The notes under the pieces: model-generated
Told to the model about the DNA's origin: nothing
What the model saw: only the letters and a program-made list of their open reading frames with translations
The model's database searches: none
IMG/VR virus record: IMGVR_UViG_3300025652_000351
Coordinates: 1 to 29,916 of that record
Direction: 5' to 3' (one strand)
Source: a virus
DNA: 29,916 bases
Made by a program: the position numbers and the translations under genes
Shown here: positions 1 through 8,195 of the stretch, piece by piece
Layout: the number at the start of each line of letters is the position of its first letter
Numbering within the stretch: the first letter of the stretch is position 1

Positions 1-114
1 GTAGACCGCAACGTACAGCACCTAGAGCTTATGGTTGCTAAAGACGACTGGGGCAGCGAAGACATGACCGCAGTTAATGCAGCCATCAGCGCAGGTAACG
101 GGTATAGCGCGTAA
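1..114 (+). CDS. C-terminal end of a phage protein, truncated by window edge
   Basis: The first frame is open from base 1 to a TAA at 112-114 and gives 37 residues with no stop. The tail contains HLELMVAKDDWGSEDMTA followed by a short Ala/Gly-rich end. It resembles the extreme C-termini of tail or tail-fibre-associated proteins in marine phages, but the family cannot be named from so little. The stop overlaps the next ATG by one base (TAATG), so it is probably coupled to the small membrane gene downstream. The start lies outside the window. Confidence 0.6.
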   Translation, partial: VDRNVQHLELMVAKDDWGSEDMTAVNAAISAGNGYSA

Positions 115-308
115 TGGACATTATATTCAAAGCCCTAAAGTCTAAGACTGTACAGTTCTCAATTGCTTTGGCCATCCTCAGCATACTGCAAGGCTACGTA
201 GGCTTCTTGCCTGTGTCGCCAGCAGGACAAGCCGCTGTTGGTTGTATCATTGCAAGCTGTGTCACTGTACTGCGCTTTGTGACTGTGGCTCCTATAGCGG
301 AGAAGTAA
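114..308 (+). CDS. Small two-TM membrane protein, holin-like
   Basis: This 64-residue protein has a short basic N-terminus (KALKSKTVQ) followed by two hydrophobic stretches, about residues 15-33 and 40-58, joined by a PVSPAGQ turn. This hairpin topology is common in small phage membrane proteins and class II holins, and similar 'KSKTVQ' peptides occur in the late module of marine podoviruses. The ATG overlaps the preceding TAA. No strong ribosome site is visible, so coupling probably matters. A holin role is an inference; the better holin candidate is at 15729-16106. Confidence 0.6.
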   Translation: MDIIFKALKSKTVQFSIALAILSILQGYVGFLPVSPAGQAAVGCIIASCVTVLRFVTVAPIAEK

Positions 309-767
309 ATGATTGCGGAAATCTCAGCAGTTGTAGGTGTACTTAAGGCTCTTAACGACGGCATAAAAACCGTCAAAGAGTCTGGAGACCACTTGTCAGG
401 TCTGTCGGGATTATTCACTAGCCTCACTGACAGCAAGGTAGCTGTAGAGAGCATTGAAGAAGCCACAAAAGCAGGCGATCATGTACTAACACAGGAAGAA
501 GCGCTGGAGTTGGCGTGGGCTAAGGATGCTATACGGCAGCATGAGAAAGAACTAAAGCGCATTACCCCCAAGGCAGTGTGGCGTGACATGCTAATGATAC
601 AGAACAAGTCTATTCTAGACCACAAGCATAAACTAGAAAAAATTAGACTTGCTAAGTTAAAACAACAACGAAAAGTAACTGATATGCTAAAAAACATAGG
701 AGCTACTATTGTTGTTGTTTCTGTATTTGGTGGTATTTTTTGGTTAATAACTGAAGGTATAATATAA
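309..767 (+). CDS. Phage protein with helical body and C-terminal TM anchor
   Basis: This 152-residue protein starts at an ATG preceded by GGAG with 6 bases between. The N-terminal ~60 residues form a mildly hydrophobic helical region (ISAVVGVLKALNDGIKTVKE). A charged helical section follows (about 60-125), and a single hydrophobic segment at about 128-148 sits close to the C-terminus. Such tail-anchored, coiled-coil-like proteins are common beside lysis genes of marine podoviruses, but no enzyme motif is visible. It may be a spanin-like or virion membrane factor; this is unproven. Its TAA overlaps the ATG of the next gene by one base. Confidence 0.6.
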   Translation: MIAEISAVVGVLKALNDGIKTVKESGDHLSGLSGLFTSLTDSKVAVESIEEATKAGDHVLTQEEALELAWAKDAIRQHEKELKRITPKAVWRDMLMIQNKSILDHKHKLEKIRLAKLKQQRKVTDMLKNIGATIVVVSVFGGIFWLITEGII

Positions 768-943
768 TGGCTGTAGAAGAATCAGTAAAAGAAACGGTAG
801 ACGTAGTAGCTGCTTCAACAGGCATACTTTCTTTAGTTGCTTGGTTACCGCCTACAGCCTCATTGTTTACTATTATATGGTTAGGTATAAGGATATACGA
901 ATCAGATACTGTTCAAAAACTTGTAAATAAAAATAAAGAATGA
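767..943 (+). CDS. Small membrane peptide, holin-like (58 aa)
   Basis: A 58-residue reading frame runs from the ATG at 767, which overlaps the previous stop as TAATG, to a TGA at 941-943. It starts MAVEESVKETVDVVAAS and carries a hydrophobic span from about residue 19 to 42 with a central PP break. It ends in a charged tail, DTVQKLVNKNKE. GAAGG lies upstream at suitable spacing. The size, amphipathic N-terminus, one or two short TM segments and basic C-terminus resemble T7 gp17.5-type class II holins. A structural role is also possible. The stop overlaps the next start by four bases. Confidence 0.6.
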   Translation: MAVEESVKETVDVVAASTGILSLVAWLPPTASLFTIIWLGIRIYESDTVQKLVNKNKE

Positions 944-1965
944 AATTTTATATACTAACATCTAATAACTATAAAGGACTTATGCGTCATTTTGATCCTG
1001 AATATAGTCACATACAAAAAGAAGATGCAGTTGTAATTATTAATAGTTTAGACAGTGCATACATTGAACAAGCTAAAAACTTTTGTATTGTAAAAGATAT
1101 TAAATATTATATCACAGAAAGCAACGGAAGTCCAGCAAAAGGTAAAAATAGTTTGTTAGACATTTTTTTAGAATCTAATAATGACTATTGTGTCATGATA
1201 GACGGCGATGATTTTTTAACTCCGCATGGTGTTTGGATGTATAAGCACTTAGCGGGATTAGAAACTCCCCCGGACGCAGTATGTTTAATTAATCAAACGT
1301 CTTTACGTTATCAAAATGATGTGTTATACTCCGTAAATCCTTTTACTGTAGACTATGAAGATCTTTTAAGCTCTGATTACTATACAATGTTTAAACATGA
1401 TCTTGGGTTGAGCCACGAAAAATCTATGTACTTTCATAATCTTCATAACAAATACTATGCAGAACAGCAAAAGTACAGCGAAGGCTCTGAAGTACATTGT
1501 CGTGTTACATGGATGAGCAAAAAGGCTGCTCAGTTTAAATTTGATGAGGATTTAATTGTAGGCGAAGACACGTTGCAAATGTTGCGTTTAAAGCACGAAG
1601 CTTTAGAAGGACGTTTAAATTTATATACTACAAACGAAAACCCTGCAACATATGTATACGATGAAAGAGAACCCGGAACTGTAATGCTAGAGTCTAGTTT
1701 TGGGACTGATTATGAATGGATGGATGTGTATCTCAATGCTCTTGAAGAAATGAAAGAAAACAATCAACTGCATTTGAATACATGCCTTCCAGAGCTAAAA
1801 ATAGAATATCCTCAAGATTATGTTTATAACGATCTTGAATTAACAGAGCCTCACGTACATGAACTACAGGAAGCTCATCTAGTGTTTCCACAAAACGCTA
1901 CAGATAACTCAATACAGAAGTGTTATGAGTTTTTAAAATCTTTAGACAACAAAAAAGCTGCATAG
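940..1965 (+). CDS. GT-A fold glycosyltransferase-like protein
   Basis: This 341-residue protein begins with a beta-strand typical of sugar transferases (MKFYILTSNN). It contains a nucleotide-sugar-site motif YCVMIDGDDFLTP, with Asp residues 88-91 as the likely DxD metal site, preceded by SPAKGKNSLLDIF at about 64-76. These are hallmarks of GT-A/GT2-like enzymes that transfer a sugar from a nucleotide donor. The acceptor cannot be read from sequence. Its position among virion genes suggests glycosylation of a tail or capsid protein, or of the host surface. The gene is AT-rich, as are the genes after it. ATG overlaps the upstream TGA (ATGA). Function is inferred from motifs only. Confidence 0.6.
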   Translation: MKFYILTSNNYKGLMRHFDPEYSHIQKEDAVVIINSLDSAYIEQAKNFCIVKDIKYYITESNGSPAKGKNSLLDIFLESNNDYCVMIDGDDFLTPHGVWMYKHLAGLETPPDAVCLINQTSLRYQNDVLYSVNPFTVDYEDLLSSDYYTMFKHDLGLSHEKSMYFHNLHNKYYAEQQKYSEGSEVHCRVTWMSKKAAQFKFDEDLIVGEDTLQMLRLKHEALEGRLNLYTTNENPATYVYDEREPGTVMLESSFGTDYEWMDVYLNALEEMKENNQLHLNTCLPELKIEYPQDYVYNDLELTEPHVHELQEAHLVFPQNATDNSIQKCYEFLKSLDNKKAA

Positions 1966-1980
1966 CGAAAGGATAAATAA

Positions 1981-4900
1981 ATGAGCAAGAAAAGAAAACT
2001 AAGAGATACTAAAAAATCTTTGAAGCAATTAAAAGCTAAACGAGCCAACTATGCAGCAGGCGGTTATGGATATGGTGGTGGTAGTTCAAGTTCAAGGGAA
2101 AGGCTTGTAAGAATGGTTCCTATAAAAGAAGAAAGAGATACTGCTTCTAACGAAAGAAACGTTATGGCTCCTCAAGTAATGACAAGAGGAGAAGACGGGA
2201 ATATGTATCCTAATCCAATAGCAGCCGCAGAAGCTAATGAAAGATATGCAGCATCTCAATCTTCTCGTACTTCTAGAACAGGTCTTCCTACTAGTCGAGG
2301 CACAGGTAATCTTAATAATACTACATCTTATATTTTTGATGGTGTGGATTTTAGTGGGGTTTTACCACAAAATTCTGAGTCTTCTGAGTCTTCTGAAGCG
2401 CCTGTTGGGATGCCTATATATGATCCGGGCAGACCTGAGCTTAGACAAATGCAAGCCGTTAAAACTGGCATTGGGGCTGCAAGCACTAGTTCTATAGAAA
2501 GTTTAAAACGTGCTGCTGGTTATGGGGATCGAGGAGCCGCTGAAGCTTTACGCGGCTATGGCATTTCTACAGATATTCAGCGACTAGCAAATATGAAAGA
2601 CATTCAAGCTAAAGCTGTGTCTGCCGGAGAGTTAATAGCAGCACAAGGAGAGGCAGCACAAGCTGATGTTGCAGGCGTAGCATCTCAAGCAGATCAATAT
2701 GCAGATAAGTATGTAGAGCAATATCCTGAATGGAATGCAAAGCAAAAAGCTGAAGCAAAACAATGGGCGTACAACCAAAGAACTGGTGTTAAGTCTCCTA
2801 TGCCTTCATGGTTAATGAATTCAGATTTCTTAAAAGGCATTGAAGCTGCTAATAACATGGAGTATGACACAACTTCAAGAGAAGCTACAAGCTACGAAGC
2901 CGCTAAAGCTGAACGCTTAACAGACACTAAAGCCGCACAAGGCGAAGTATCAGTAACAGCTGAAGCAGACCAAGCAACAGCGGCTACAGTAGATACCGCA
3001 CAACGTGACAAAGCTGCCGAAGAAGCTGCAATGGGCGTTGCGGCTACGCGCCCTGAAGAACGTGATTATGCAACAGCGGTTACAACTGATGAGCGGTTTA
3101 CTGTTGATGAACCTGAAGATATAGATGTCACTACACGCGAAGCTCAAGTAATTTCTCAAGAAGAAATGGATCGATTGAGTCAGATAGCGCAAGAGCGTGG
3201 TGTAGATGTTAGAGACATTCCAGAATACGAACTAGCTCAAACACGCCAAGTACAGGTAGGCCAAGCAGCTCAAATGGGCTATACGCCCCGTTTAGGCGAA
3301 ACACCCGAAGCAGTCGTTGTACGTGCAGAAACCTATGGAGCTGACTTTACGCCCCAAGGCGGTAAGACAGAAATAGATGCAATTCCTGCATACATCAAAG
3401 CTTCTAAGCGTGTTGCACAAGTAGGCGAAGCTTCACAGCGTATTGCAGCTGAGCTGGGCGATGTGCCTTCAACAGACTTAGAAGGCCGTCAAGCTATTAC
3501 AGGCGAAGCTCCTAAAGGAGACGCTGCACAGATTGGCGGTATACCTACAATGGCTGCCGCAACTATGCAAGCGGTTACAGGCCAAGAGCGTACAGTAGCT
3601 GCCGCAGATATGATGGAAGTTGTTGCTGATGTCCCGCCCGAAGTTACAGCGGCTGTTGCACAAGACCCAGCAACTGTTGAAGCTCAGATAGATTCTGGCG
3701 AAGACCCTAAAGTAACAGCAGCTGTTGCAGCACTACCAACAGAAGCTCTTGTATCTACACAGATGGAAGGCTTGTTAGCAGGTATGGAAGACGGAGAGAC
3801 TCCTGCATGGGCTAGACCAGCTGTTGCAGCTATAGAGTCTCAAATGGCCCGTAGAGGGCTTTCTGCTTCTTCTGTAGGTCGCGATGCACTCTTCAATGCT
3901 ATTATTCAAAGTGCATTACCAATGGCTCAGAGCAATGCTCAGGCACTACAAGCTAGAGCGCAACAAAATCTTAGCAACGAACAACAGGCTAACCTAGCTT
4001 CTGCGCAAAATACCATGCAGGTTCGTATGCAAAATCTGGCTAATCGTCAGACCGCTGCATCACAAACAGCAGAAATGGCACAGCAGATTAAAGTACAGCA
4101 AGGAACTTTTGAACAACAAGCAGTAATGACTACTGCGCAACAAGCTCAAGAAACAGCTCTTGCAAACGCTCAAATGGCTCAGCAACGCGCACAGCAAGAA
4201 TCTTCGCAGCGCCAGCAAGCAGCTATCTCGCAGTTAAGTACTAGTTCCCAGTTAGATCTTGCAAACTTACAAGCTCTTAATGCAGCAGGCGCACAAAATC
4301 TAAACGCTGAGCAGCAAGCTAAACTGCAAACATACAATGCACAAGTAAATAAAATTGTACGTCAAGCAGACTTAAATCAGGACATGGAAAAAGCAAACCT
4401 GTCTCCTGCTCTTCAGGTTGAGATGCAAAGAATCTCTGAAATTAACGCAGCTGCTAAAGATACAATGACAGCAGAACAAACTGAGCGGTTAACAAACCTT
4501 CAGGCGTTAATTGATTTCCGCAAAACAGATGCATCTTTTGCGCAGCAGATGGACATGGCTAACATGTCTAATGAGCAGCAGATAGAACTAGCTATGCTTC
4601 AAGATAGGGCCGCTACAGATTCTGCAAACTTTACAGCTGATAATCAATTTAGATTGCAAGAGCTGAATAATATTGTTTCGCGATCTACGCGCCAAGCTGA
4701 ACTAAATGCACGTATGGAAGAAGTAAACCTAGATGCAAGTTTAAAAGTAGAACTATCTGAACTTGCTGAAAAGAACACTACTTCCCGTGCAAACATGACA
4801 GCAGAGCAGCAAACAAGACTTGCAAACTTACAAACTCTTGTAGACTTCCGCAAAACTAATGCAGCTCTGGCTCAGCAAATGGATACTGCAAACCTTGCTA

Positions 4901-6174
4901 ACGAACAGCAAATGGAGCTTGCAAATCTTCAAGAGCGTTCAGCTACTGATGCAGCTAACTTTACTGAATCTAACCGCTTTAGAATGCAAGAGTTGAATAC
5001 GCATGTACAGGTTATGTCGCAGAACGAACAGCTTAAGCAAAACGCTGACATGGCTAAACTGTCTATGCAAGAAAAAATTAGTCTTGCAAACTTGACGCAA
5101 AAGAACGCAGCAGATTCAGAAAGCATGAGTGCAGAAAATGTTGCTGAGCTTCAGATGTACGAAAAGAAAATGGCAGCTGGTCAGCTTAATGCACAGCTTG
5201 CACAACAGATGGGCCTTGCAAATTTAAGTAACGAGCAATCTGCTGCGATGTTTAACGCACAAATAAACGCTAATTTAGATATGAAGCAGTTTGATGCTAA
5301 TCAACAGATGGCGCTTGCAAATAGTCAGTTTATGCAAACTATGACAGCTACGCAGTTTAGCGCGGATCAACAGTCAGCTATTCAAAACGCTACAATGTTG
5401 ACACAAGTAGACTTAGCTAATGCTGATGCAAGGACTCGTGTGTCTGTAGAAAATGCTAAGAACTTTTTAACTATGGACATGGCTAACCTTAGCAACAAGC
5501 AACAGGGCATTGTTATGGATCAACAGATGGCTCAACAGGCTTTGTTATCTGATCAGGCCGCTAAAAACGCCGCGCTTCAGTTTGGCGCAACATCTCAAAA
5601 CCAGATGGATCAGTTTATGATCAGTCAAGCTAATAACATGGCGCAGTTTAACACTAGTGCAACAAACGCTATGAGGTCTTTTAATGTAACTGAATCAAAT
5701 CGCATGGCAGCTATTGAAGCAGGCAACACACTACAAGCCGATCAGTTTACTGCGCAGCTTGAAGCAGACATCAATAAGTTTAATACTTCTATTGATACGC
5801 AGCGAGACCAGTGGAATGCAGCAAATGCACAGGCTATTGAGCAGTCTAATATTCAGTGGCGTAGACAAGCAAACACTGCCGATACAGCAGCAGCTAATGC
5901 GGCTAATCAGCAAAATGTTCAAAATGCTTATAACATTTCTGCGCTAGATCAGACTCAAATGTGGCAGCAACTGCGCGATGAAGCCGCTTATATACGGCAG
6001 AGCTACGAAAATAATGAGCAGCGGGAAGCACAGTTAATTGCAACGGCTATTGGAAATGAGAGTGCAACAAGCAGCAAAGACACAGGAACAACTACAGCTT
6101 CGTTGATAAAGATCTTAGGAAGTTATGGGTATAAATCAGCAACTACACCAATTACGTATGCAGGCGGAGGATAG
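1981..6174 (+). CDS. Giant helical repeat virion protein (1397 aa)
   Basis: The ATG is preceded by AAAGGA. A basic, Gly/Ser-rich N-terminus (residues 1-60) leads into an Ala/Glu/Thr-rich stretch to about 600. A compact conserved-looking block at about 615-665 includes GLSASSVGRDALFNAIIQS. The rest, to about 1340, is Gln/Asn/Ala-rich helix built of 11-residue steps of the type ANLSNEQQ..LANLQ, with 110-residue tandem units. The last 60 residues are Gly/Thr-rich. No enzyme motif or Cys is evident. Similar long repeat proteins lie in the late module of marine podoviruses. A role as a tail-associated or ejected internal virion protein forming a long helical rod is inferred from composition and position. 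Confidence 0.7.
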   Translation: MSKKRKLRDTKKSLKQLKAKRANYAAGGYGYGGGSSSSRERLVRMVPIKEERDTASNERNVMAPQVMTRGEDGNMYPNPIAAAEANERYAASQSSRTSRTGLPTSRGTGNLNNTTSYIFDGVDFSGVLPQNSESSESSEAPVGMPIYDPGRPELRQMQAVKTGIGAASTSSIESLKRAAGYGDRGAAEALRGYGISTDIQRLANMKDIQAKAVSAGELIAAQGEAAQADVAGVASQADQYADKYVEQYPEWNAKQKAEAKQWAYNQRTGVKSPMPSWLMNSDFLKGIEAANNMEYDTTSREATSYEAAKAERLTDTKAAQGEVSVTAEADQATAATVDTAQRDKAAEEAAMGVAATRPEERDYATAVTTDERFTVDEPEDIDVTTREAQVISQEEMDRLSQIAQERGVDVRDIPEYELAQTRQVQVGQAAQMGYTPRLGETPEAVVVRAETYGADFTPQGGKTEIDAIPAYIKASKRVAQVGEASQRIAAELGDVPSTDLEGRQAITGEAPKGDAAQIGGIPTMAAATMQAVTGQERTVAAADMMEVVADVPPEVTAAVAQDPATVEAQIDSGEDPKVTAAVAALPTEALVSTQMEGLLAGMEDGETPAWARPAVAAIESQMARRGLSASSVGRDALFNAIIQSALPMAQSNAQALQARAQQNLSNEQQANLASAQNTMQVRMQNLANRQTAASQTAEMAQQIKVQQGTFEQQAVMTTAQQAQETALANAQMAQQRAQQESSQRQQAAISQLSTSSQLDLANLQALNAAGAQNLNAEQQAKLQTYNAQVNKIVRQADLNQDMEKANLSPALQVEMQRISEINAAAKDTMTAEQTERLTNLQALIDFRKTDASFAQQMDMANMSNEQQIELAMLQDRAATDSANFTADNQFRLQELNNIVSRSTRQAELNARMEEVNLDASLKVELSELAEKNTTSRANMTAEQQTRLANLQTLVDFRKTNAALAQQMDTANLANEQQMELANLQERSATDAANFTESNRFRMQELNTHVQVMSQNEQLKQNADMAKLSMQEKISLANLTQKNAADSESMSAENVAELQMYEKKMAAGQLNAQLAQQMGLANLSNEQSAAMFNAQINANLDMKQFDANQQMALANSQFMQTMTATQFSADQQSAIQNATMLTQVDLANADARTRVSVENAKNFLTMDMANLSNKQQGIVMDQQMAQQALLSDQAAKNAALQFGATSQNQMDQFMISQANNMAQFNTSATNAMRSFNVTESNRMAAIEAGNTLQADQFTAQLEADINKFNTSIDTQRDQWNAANAQAIEQSNIQWRRQANTADTAAANAANQQNVQNAYNISALDQTQMWQQLRDEAAYIRQSYENNEQREAQLIATAIGNESATSSKDTGTTTASLIKILGSYGYKSATTPITYAGGG
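4465..5454 (+). repeat. Three 110-codon tandem units within the giant helical protein
   Basis: Units start at 4465, 4795 and 5125, exactly 330 bases apart, each with Met-(Thr/Ser)-Ala-Glu. Units 1 and 2 are close: both carry DFRKT, then QQMD.AN..NEQQ.EL at unit positions 28-41, then ANFT at 54-57. Unit 3 is diverged but aligns without gaps over at least its first 42 positions (AQLAQQMGLANLSNEQ). A more degenerate copy seems to precede 4465. Because 110 is ten times 11, the unit keeps the hendecad phase of the helix, which fits repeat duplication of a long helical rod. Confidence 0.7.
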
Positions 6175-6177
6175 ATA

Positions 6178-7554
6178 ATGGGCTTATTTAGTAAAATTTG
6201 GAAAGGCGTTAAAACAGGTGTCAAAAGTATTGGCAAAGGAATTAAAAGCGCGTTTAAAAAGTTTGGCAAGTTTATGAATAAGATTGGCATACTTGGTCAA
6301 ATAGCTATGATGTTTATTTTGCCGGGAATTGGTCAAGCTTTAGGGTCGATGTGGACAGGCATAGCGGGCCAGACAGCCGCTCAAGGAGCCGCCGCTGCCG
6401 CTTCAGCCAGTGCGTCTGCTGTAGCCGGAGCCACTGCCGCAGGGGCTACAGCTAGTGCCGCTGCTGCCGCAGGCGCTACAGCCGCCGCAGGTGTTTCAAC
6501 AGTTGCTTCAGGTTTAGCAGGTTATACTGGAGCTTTATCTGGCGTAGCTAATGCGGCAGGAAACATGATGCGGTTTGTTAGCAGTACTGTTGGTAAAGCA
6601 GGAACAGTGTTTAACAATATTACTCAGGGCATTACTGAAACTCTTGGAAACTTTGCAAAAACTGCGGGTAAAAAACTAGGCTTTAAAGGCGACATGTTTG
6701 CAAATGCAGCAGACAATTTCTTTGGCCCCGGAAATAGCGCGTCTTCCAGAAGTTTTGGAGAAGCATCTAGGTTTGGAAATTTAACAGAGTCTAAAAGTTT
6801 TTTTACAGCTAGAGACACTCAGTATGAAAAAGCATTTAAAGCTACAGCAGATGACGCATCTAAAGCAATTACTGACACGCCTGTTAAATCAACGGATATG
6901 CAAGGAAGTACAACAACAGACAACAACTTTAGACAAGCAAGCATGGACACCGCTCCTAAGATTTCAAACGATCCTCTTAACGATCTTTCCGAAAGACAGA
7001 TAAATGACTATGCCGCTCAAGTAACAGACAAAGAATGGATAGATCAAGGCTTCTCACTTAAAGGTCAAATGGGAGATATTGAATATAAGATGGGCGATAA
7101 AAACTGGTATGTCTCTCCTGAAAATCTTTCTAAAATGGACAACTCTCAACTATTTGAATCTTTTCAAACAGGTAAAATGAGGGGAAGTGCATTCTCAGAA
7201 GGTGTAAAAGATTTAGGTCAAAACTTCTTAGACTTGCCTAAAAATATGTACAATGAAGGAAGAAGTTTTTTAAGCAACCCATTAGAAGGAGCTACTGGTA
7301 AGTTACAAAATAAAGCAGTTACTAGAGTCGCTCAAGAAATGGGTCTTGAAGAAAAGCCAGTATATAATCAGTATGCTTATGCCGCTGCTATACCTACGTT
7401 TCAAACAGCAGACGTAGGCACTTATGGCGCTCCAGAACTTATGAATGCTCGCGCTTTTGAACAACAGGTAACGAACAATCCAATGCCTTATGGCTATACC
7501 GCTTTTCAGTATGACAGCTATATGAAGCAATCTAACCAGTATGGCACAGCATAA
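6178..7554 (+). CDS. Virion protein with amphipathic N-terminus and Ala-rich membrane-active region
   Basis: This 458-residue protein starts after a strong GGAGG with 7 bases between. Residues 1-38 form a Lys/Phe/Gly-rich amphipathic region with SIGKGIKSAFKKFGKF, followed by a hydrophobic segment (about 39-56). Residues 65-125 are almost pure Ala/Gly/Ser/Thr. The C-terminal half is hydrophilic and includes a YAAAIPTF segment. The combination of cationic amphipathic helices and a small-residue helix suggests membrane insertion, as expected for an ejection or pore protein delivered with DNA. It lies between the giant repeat protein and other virion genes. No named family is recognised with certainty. 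Confidence 0.6.
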   Translation: MGLFSKIWKGVKTGVKSIGKGIKSAFKKFGKFMNKIGILGQIAMMFILPGIGQALGSMWTGIAGQTAAQGAAAAASASASAVAGATAAGATASAAAAAGATAAAGVSTVASGLAGYTGALSGVANAAGNMMRFVSSTVGKAGTVFNNITQGITETLGNFAKTAGKKLGFKGDMFANAADNFFGPGNSASSRSFGEASRFGNLTESKSFFTARDTQYEKAFKATADDASKAITDTPVKSTDMQGSTTTDNNFRQASMDTAPKISNDPLNDLSERQINDYAAQVTDKEWIDQGFSLKGQMGDIEYKMGDKNWYVSPENLSKMDNSQLFESFQTGKMRGSAFSEGVKDLGQNFLDLPKNMYNEGRSFLSNPLEGATGKLQNKAVTRVAQEMGLEEKPVYNQYAYAAAIPTFQTADVGTYGAPELMNARAFEQQVTNNPMPYGYTAFQYDSYMKQSNQYGTA

Positions 7555-7567
7555 GAGGTTTTAAATT

Positions 7568-8191
7568 ATGGCGACAGTAGAAGAAGAATACAAAAAGATA
7601 CAGATGAGTGGCAAGCGCCCAATTCCGGGACAGTCGTTAACAAACGATCCTGAGAAACCTGAGCTTTACGAAAAAGCTCCTGAGTTTGTTTCAGTTCACG
7701 CTGCTTCTGAATATATGTTTGGAAAGCTTATTGAGCCAGATGCATACACTTCAATCATGGAAGCTGTAGACGAAGGCGTGGCGATCATGGACATAACTCA
7801 GTCTCTTCTTTTTGTAGAGTTTCAAGAAGGTAAATTTAATCCTGATTTAATGTTTATGTTAGTTGAACCTGTTGCATATATGATTATTGCTCTTGCTGAA
7901 AAATTAGACTTATCTATGGTTATTTATCGTGGTGAAGAAGAAGATGAAGAAGCAGAACAACAGTTTCTTGGCCTGACTGTTGCAGAAGACAGACTTAAAA
8001 AGCTTCAAAAAGCAGGGCAAACTGGACGGGTTCCAGCTAGTGTTATTACACCTAAGATGGCAGAACAGATAGAAGAGCTTCCTGAGTTACCTGAAGTAGG
8101 GACAAACAAACAAAGCTTACTAGGTTCTCCAGCAGACGCGCCTGTTTCCACATCACCAGAGAGCTTAATGGCTCCACCACAAGGAGCTTAA
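7568..8191 (+). CDS. Acidic virion-module protein of unknown function
   Basis: This 207-residue protein is preceded by AGAGG at 9 bases. Residues 35-115 look like a compact helical domain with hydrophobic patches (SLLFVEFQEGKFNPDLMFMLVEPVAYMI, read in two parts). This is followed by an acidic stretch EEEDEEAEQQ at about 122-131 and a Pro-rich tail. No catalytic motif is visible. The tight spacing to the gene before (13 bases) and after (4 bases) makes it part of the virion operon. It may be a small structural or assembly factor that works with the two large proteins downstream; that is only positional inference. Confidence 0.55.
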   Translation: MATVEEEYKKIQMSGKRPIPGQSLTNDPEKPELYEKAPEFVSVHAASEYMFGKLIEPDAYTSIMEAVDEGVAIMDITQSLLFVEFQEGKFNPDLMFMLVEPVAYMIIALAEKLDLSMVIYRGEEEDEEAEQQFLGLTVAEDRLKKLQKAGQTGRVPASVITPKMAEQIEELPELPEVGTNKQSLLGSPADAPVSTSPESLMAPPQGA

Positions 8192-8195
8192 AAGA

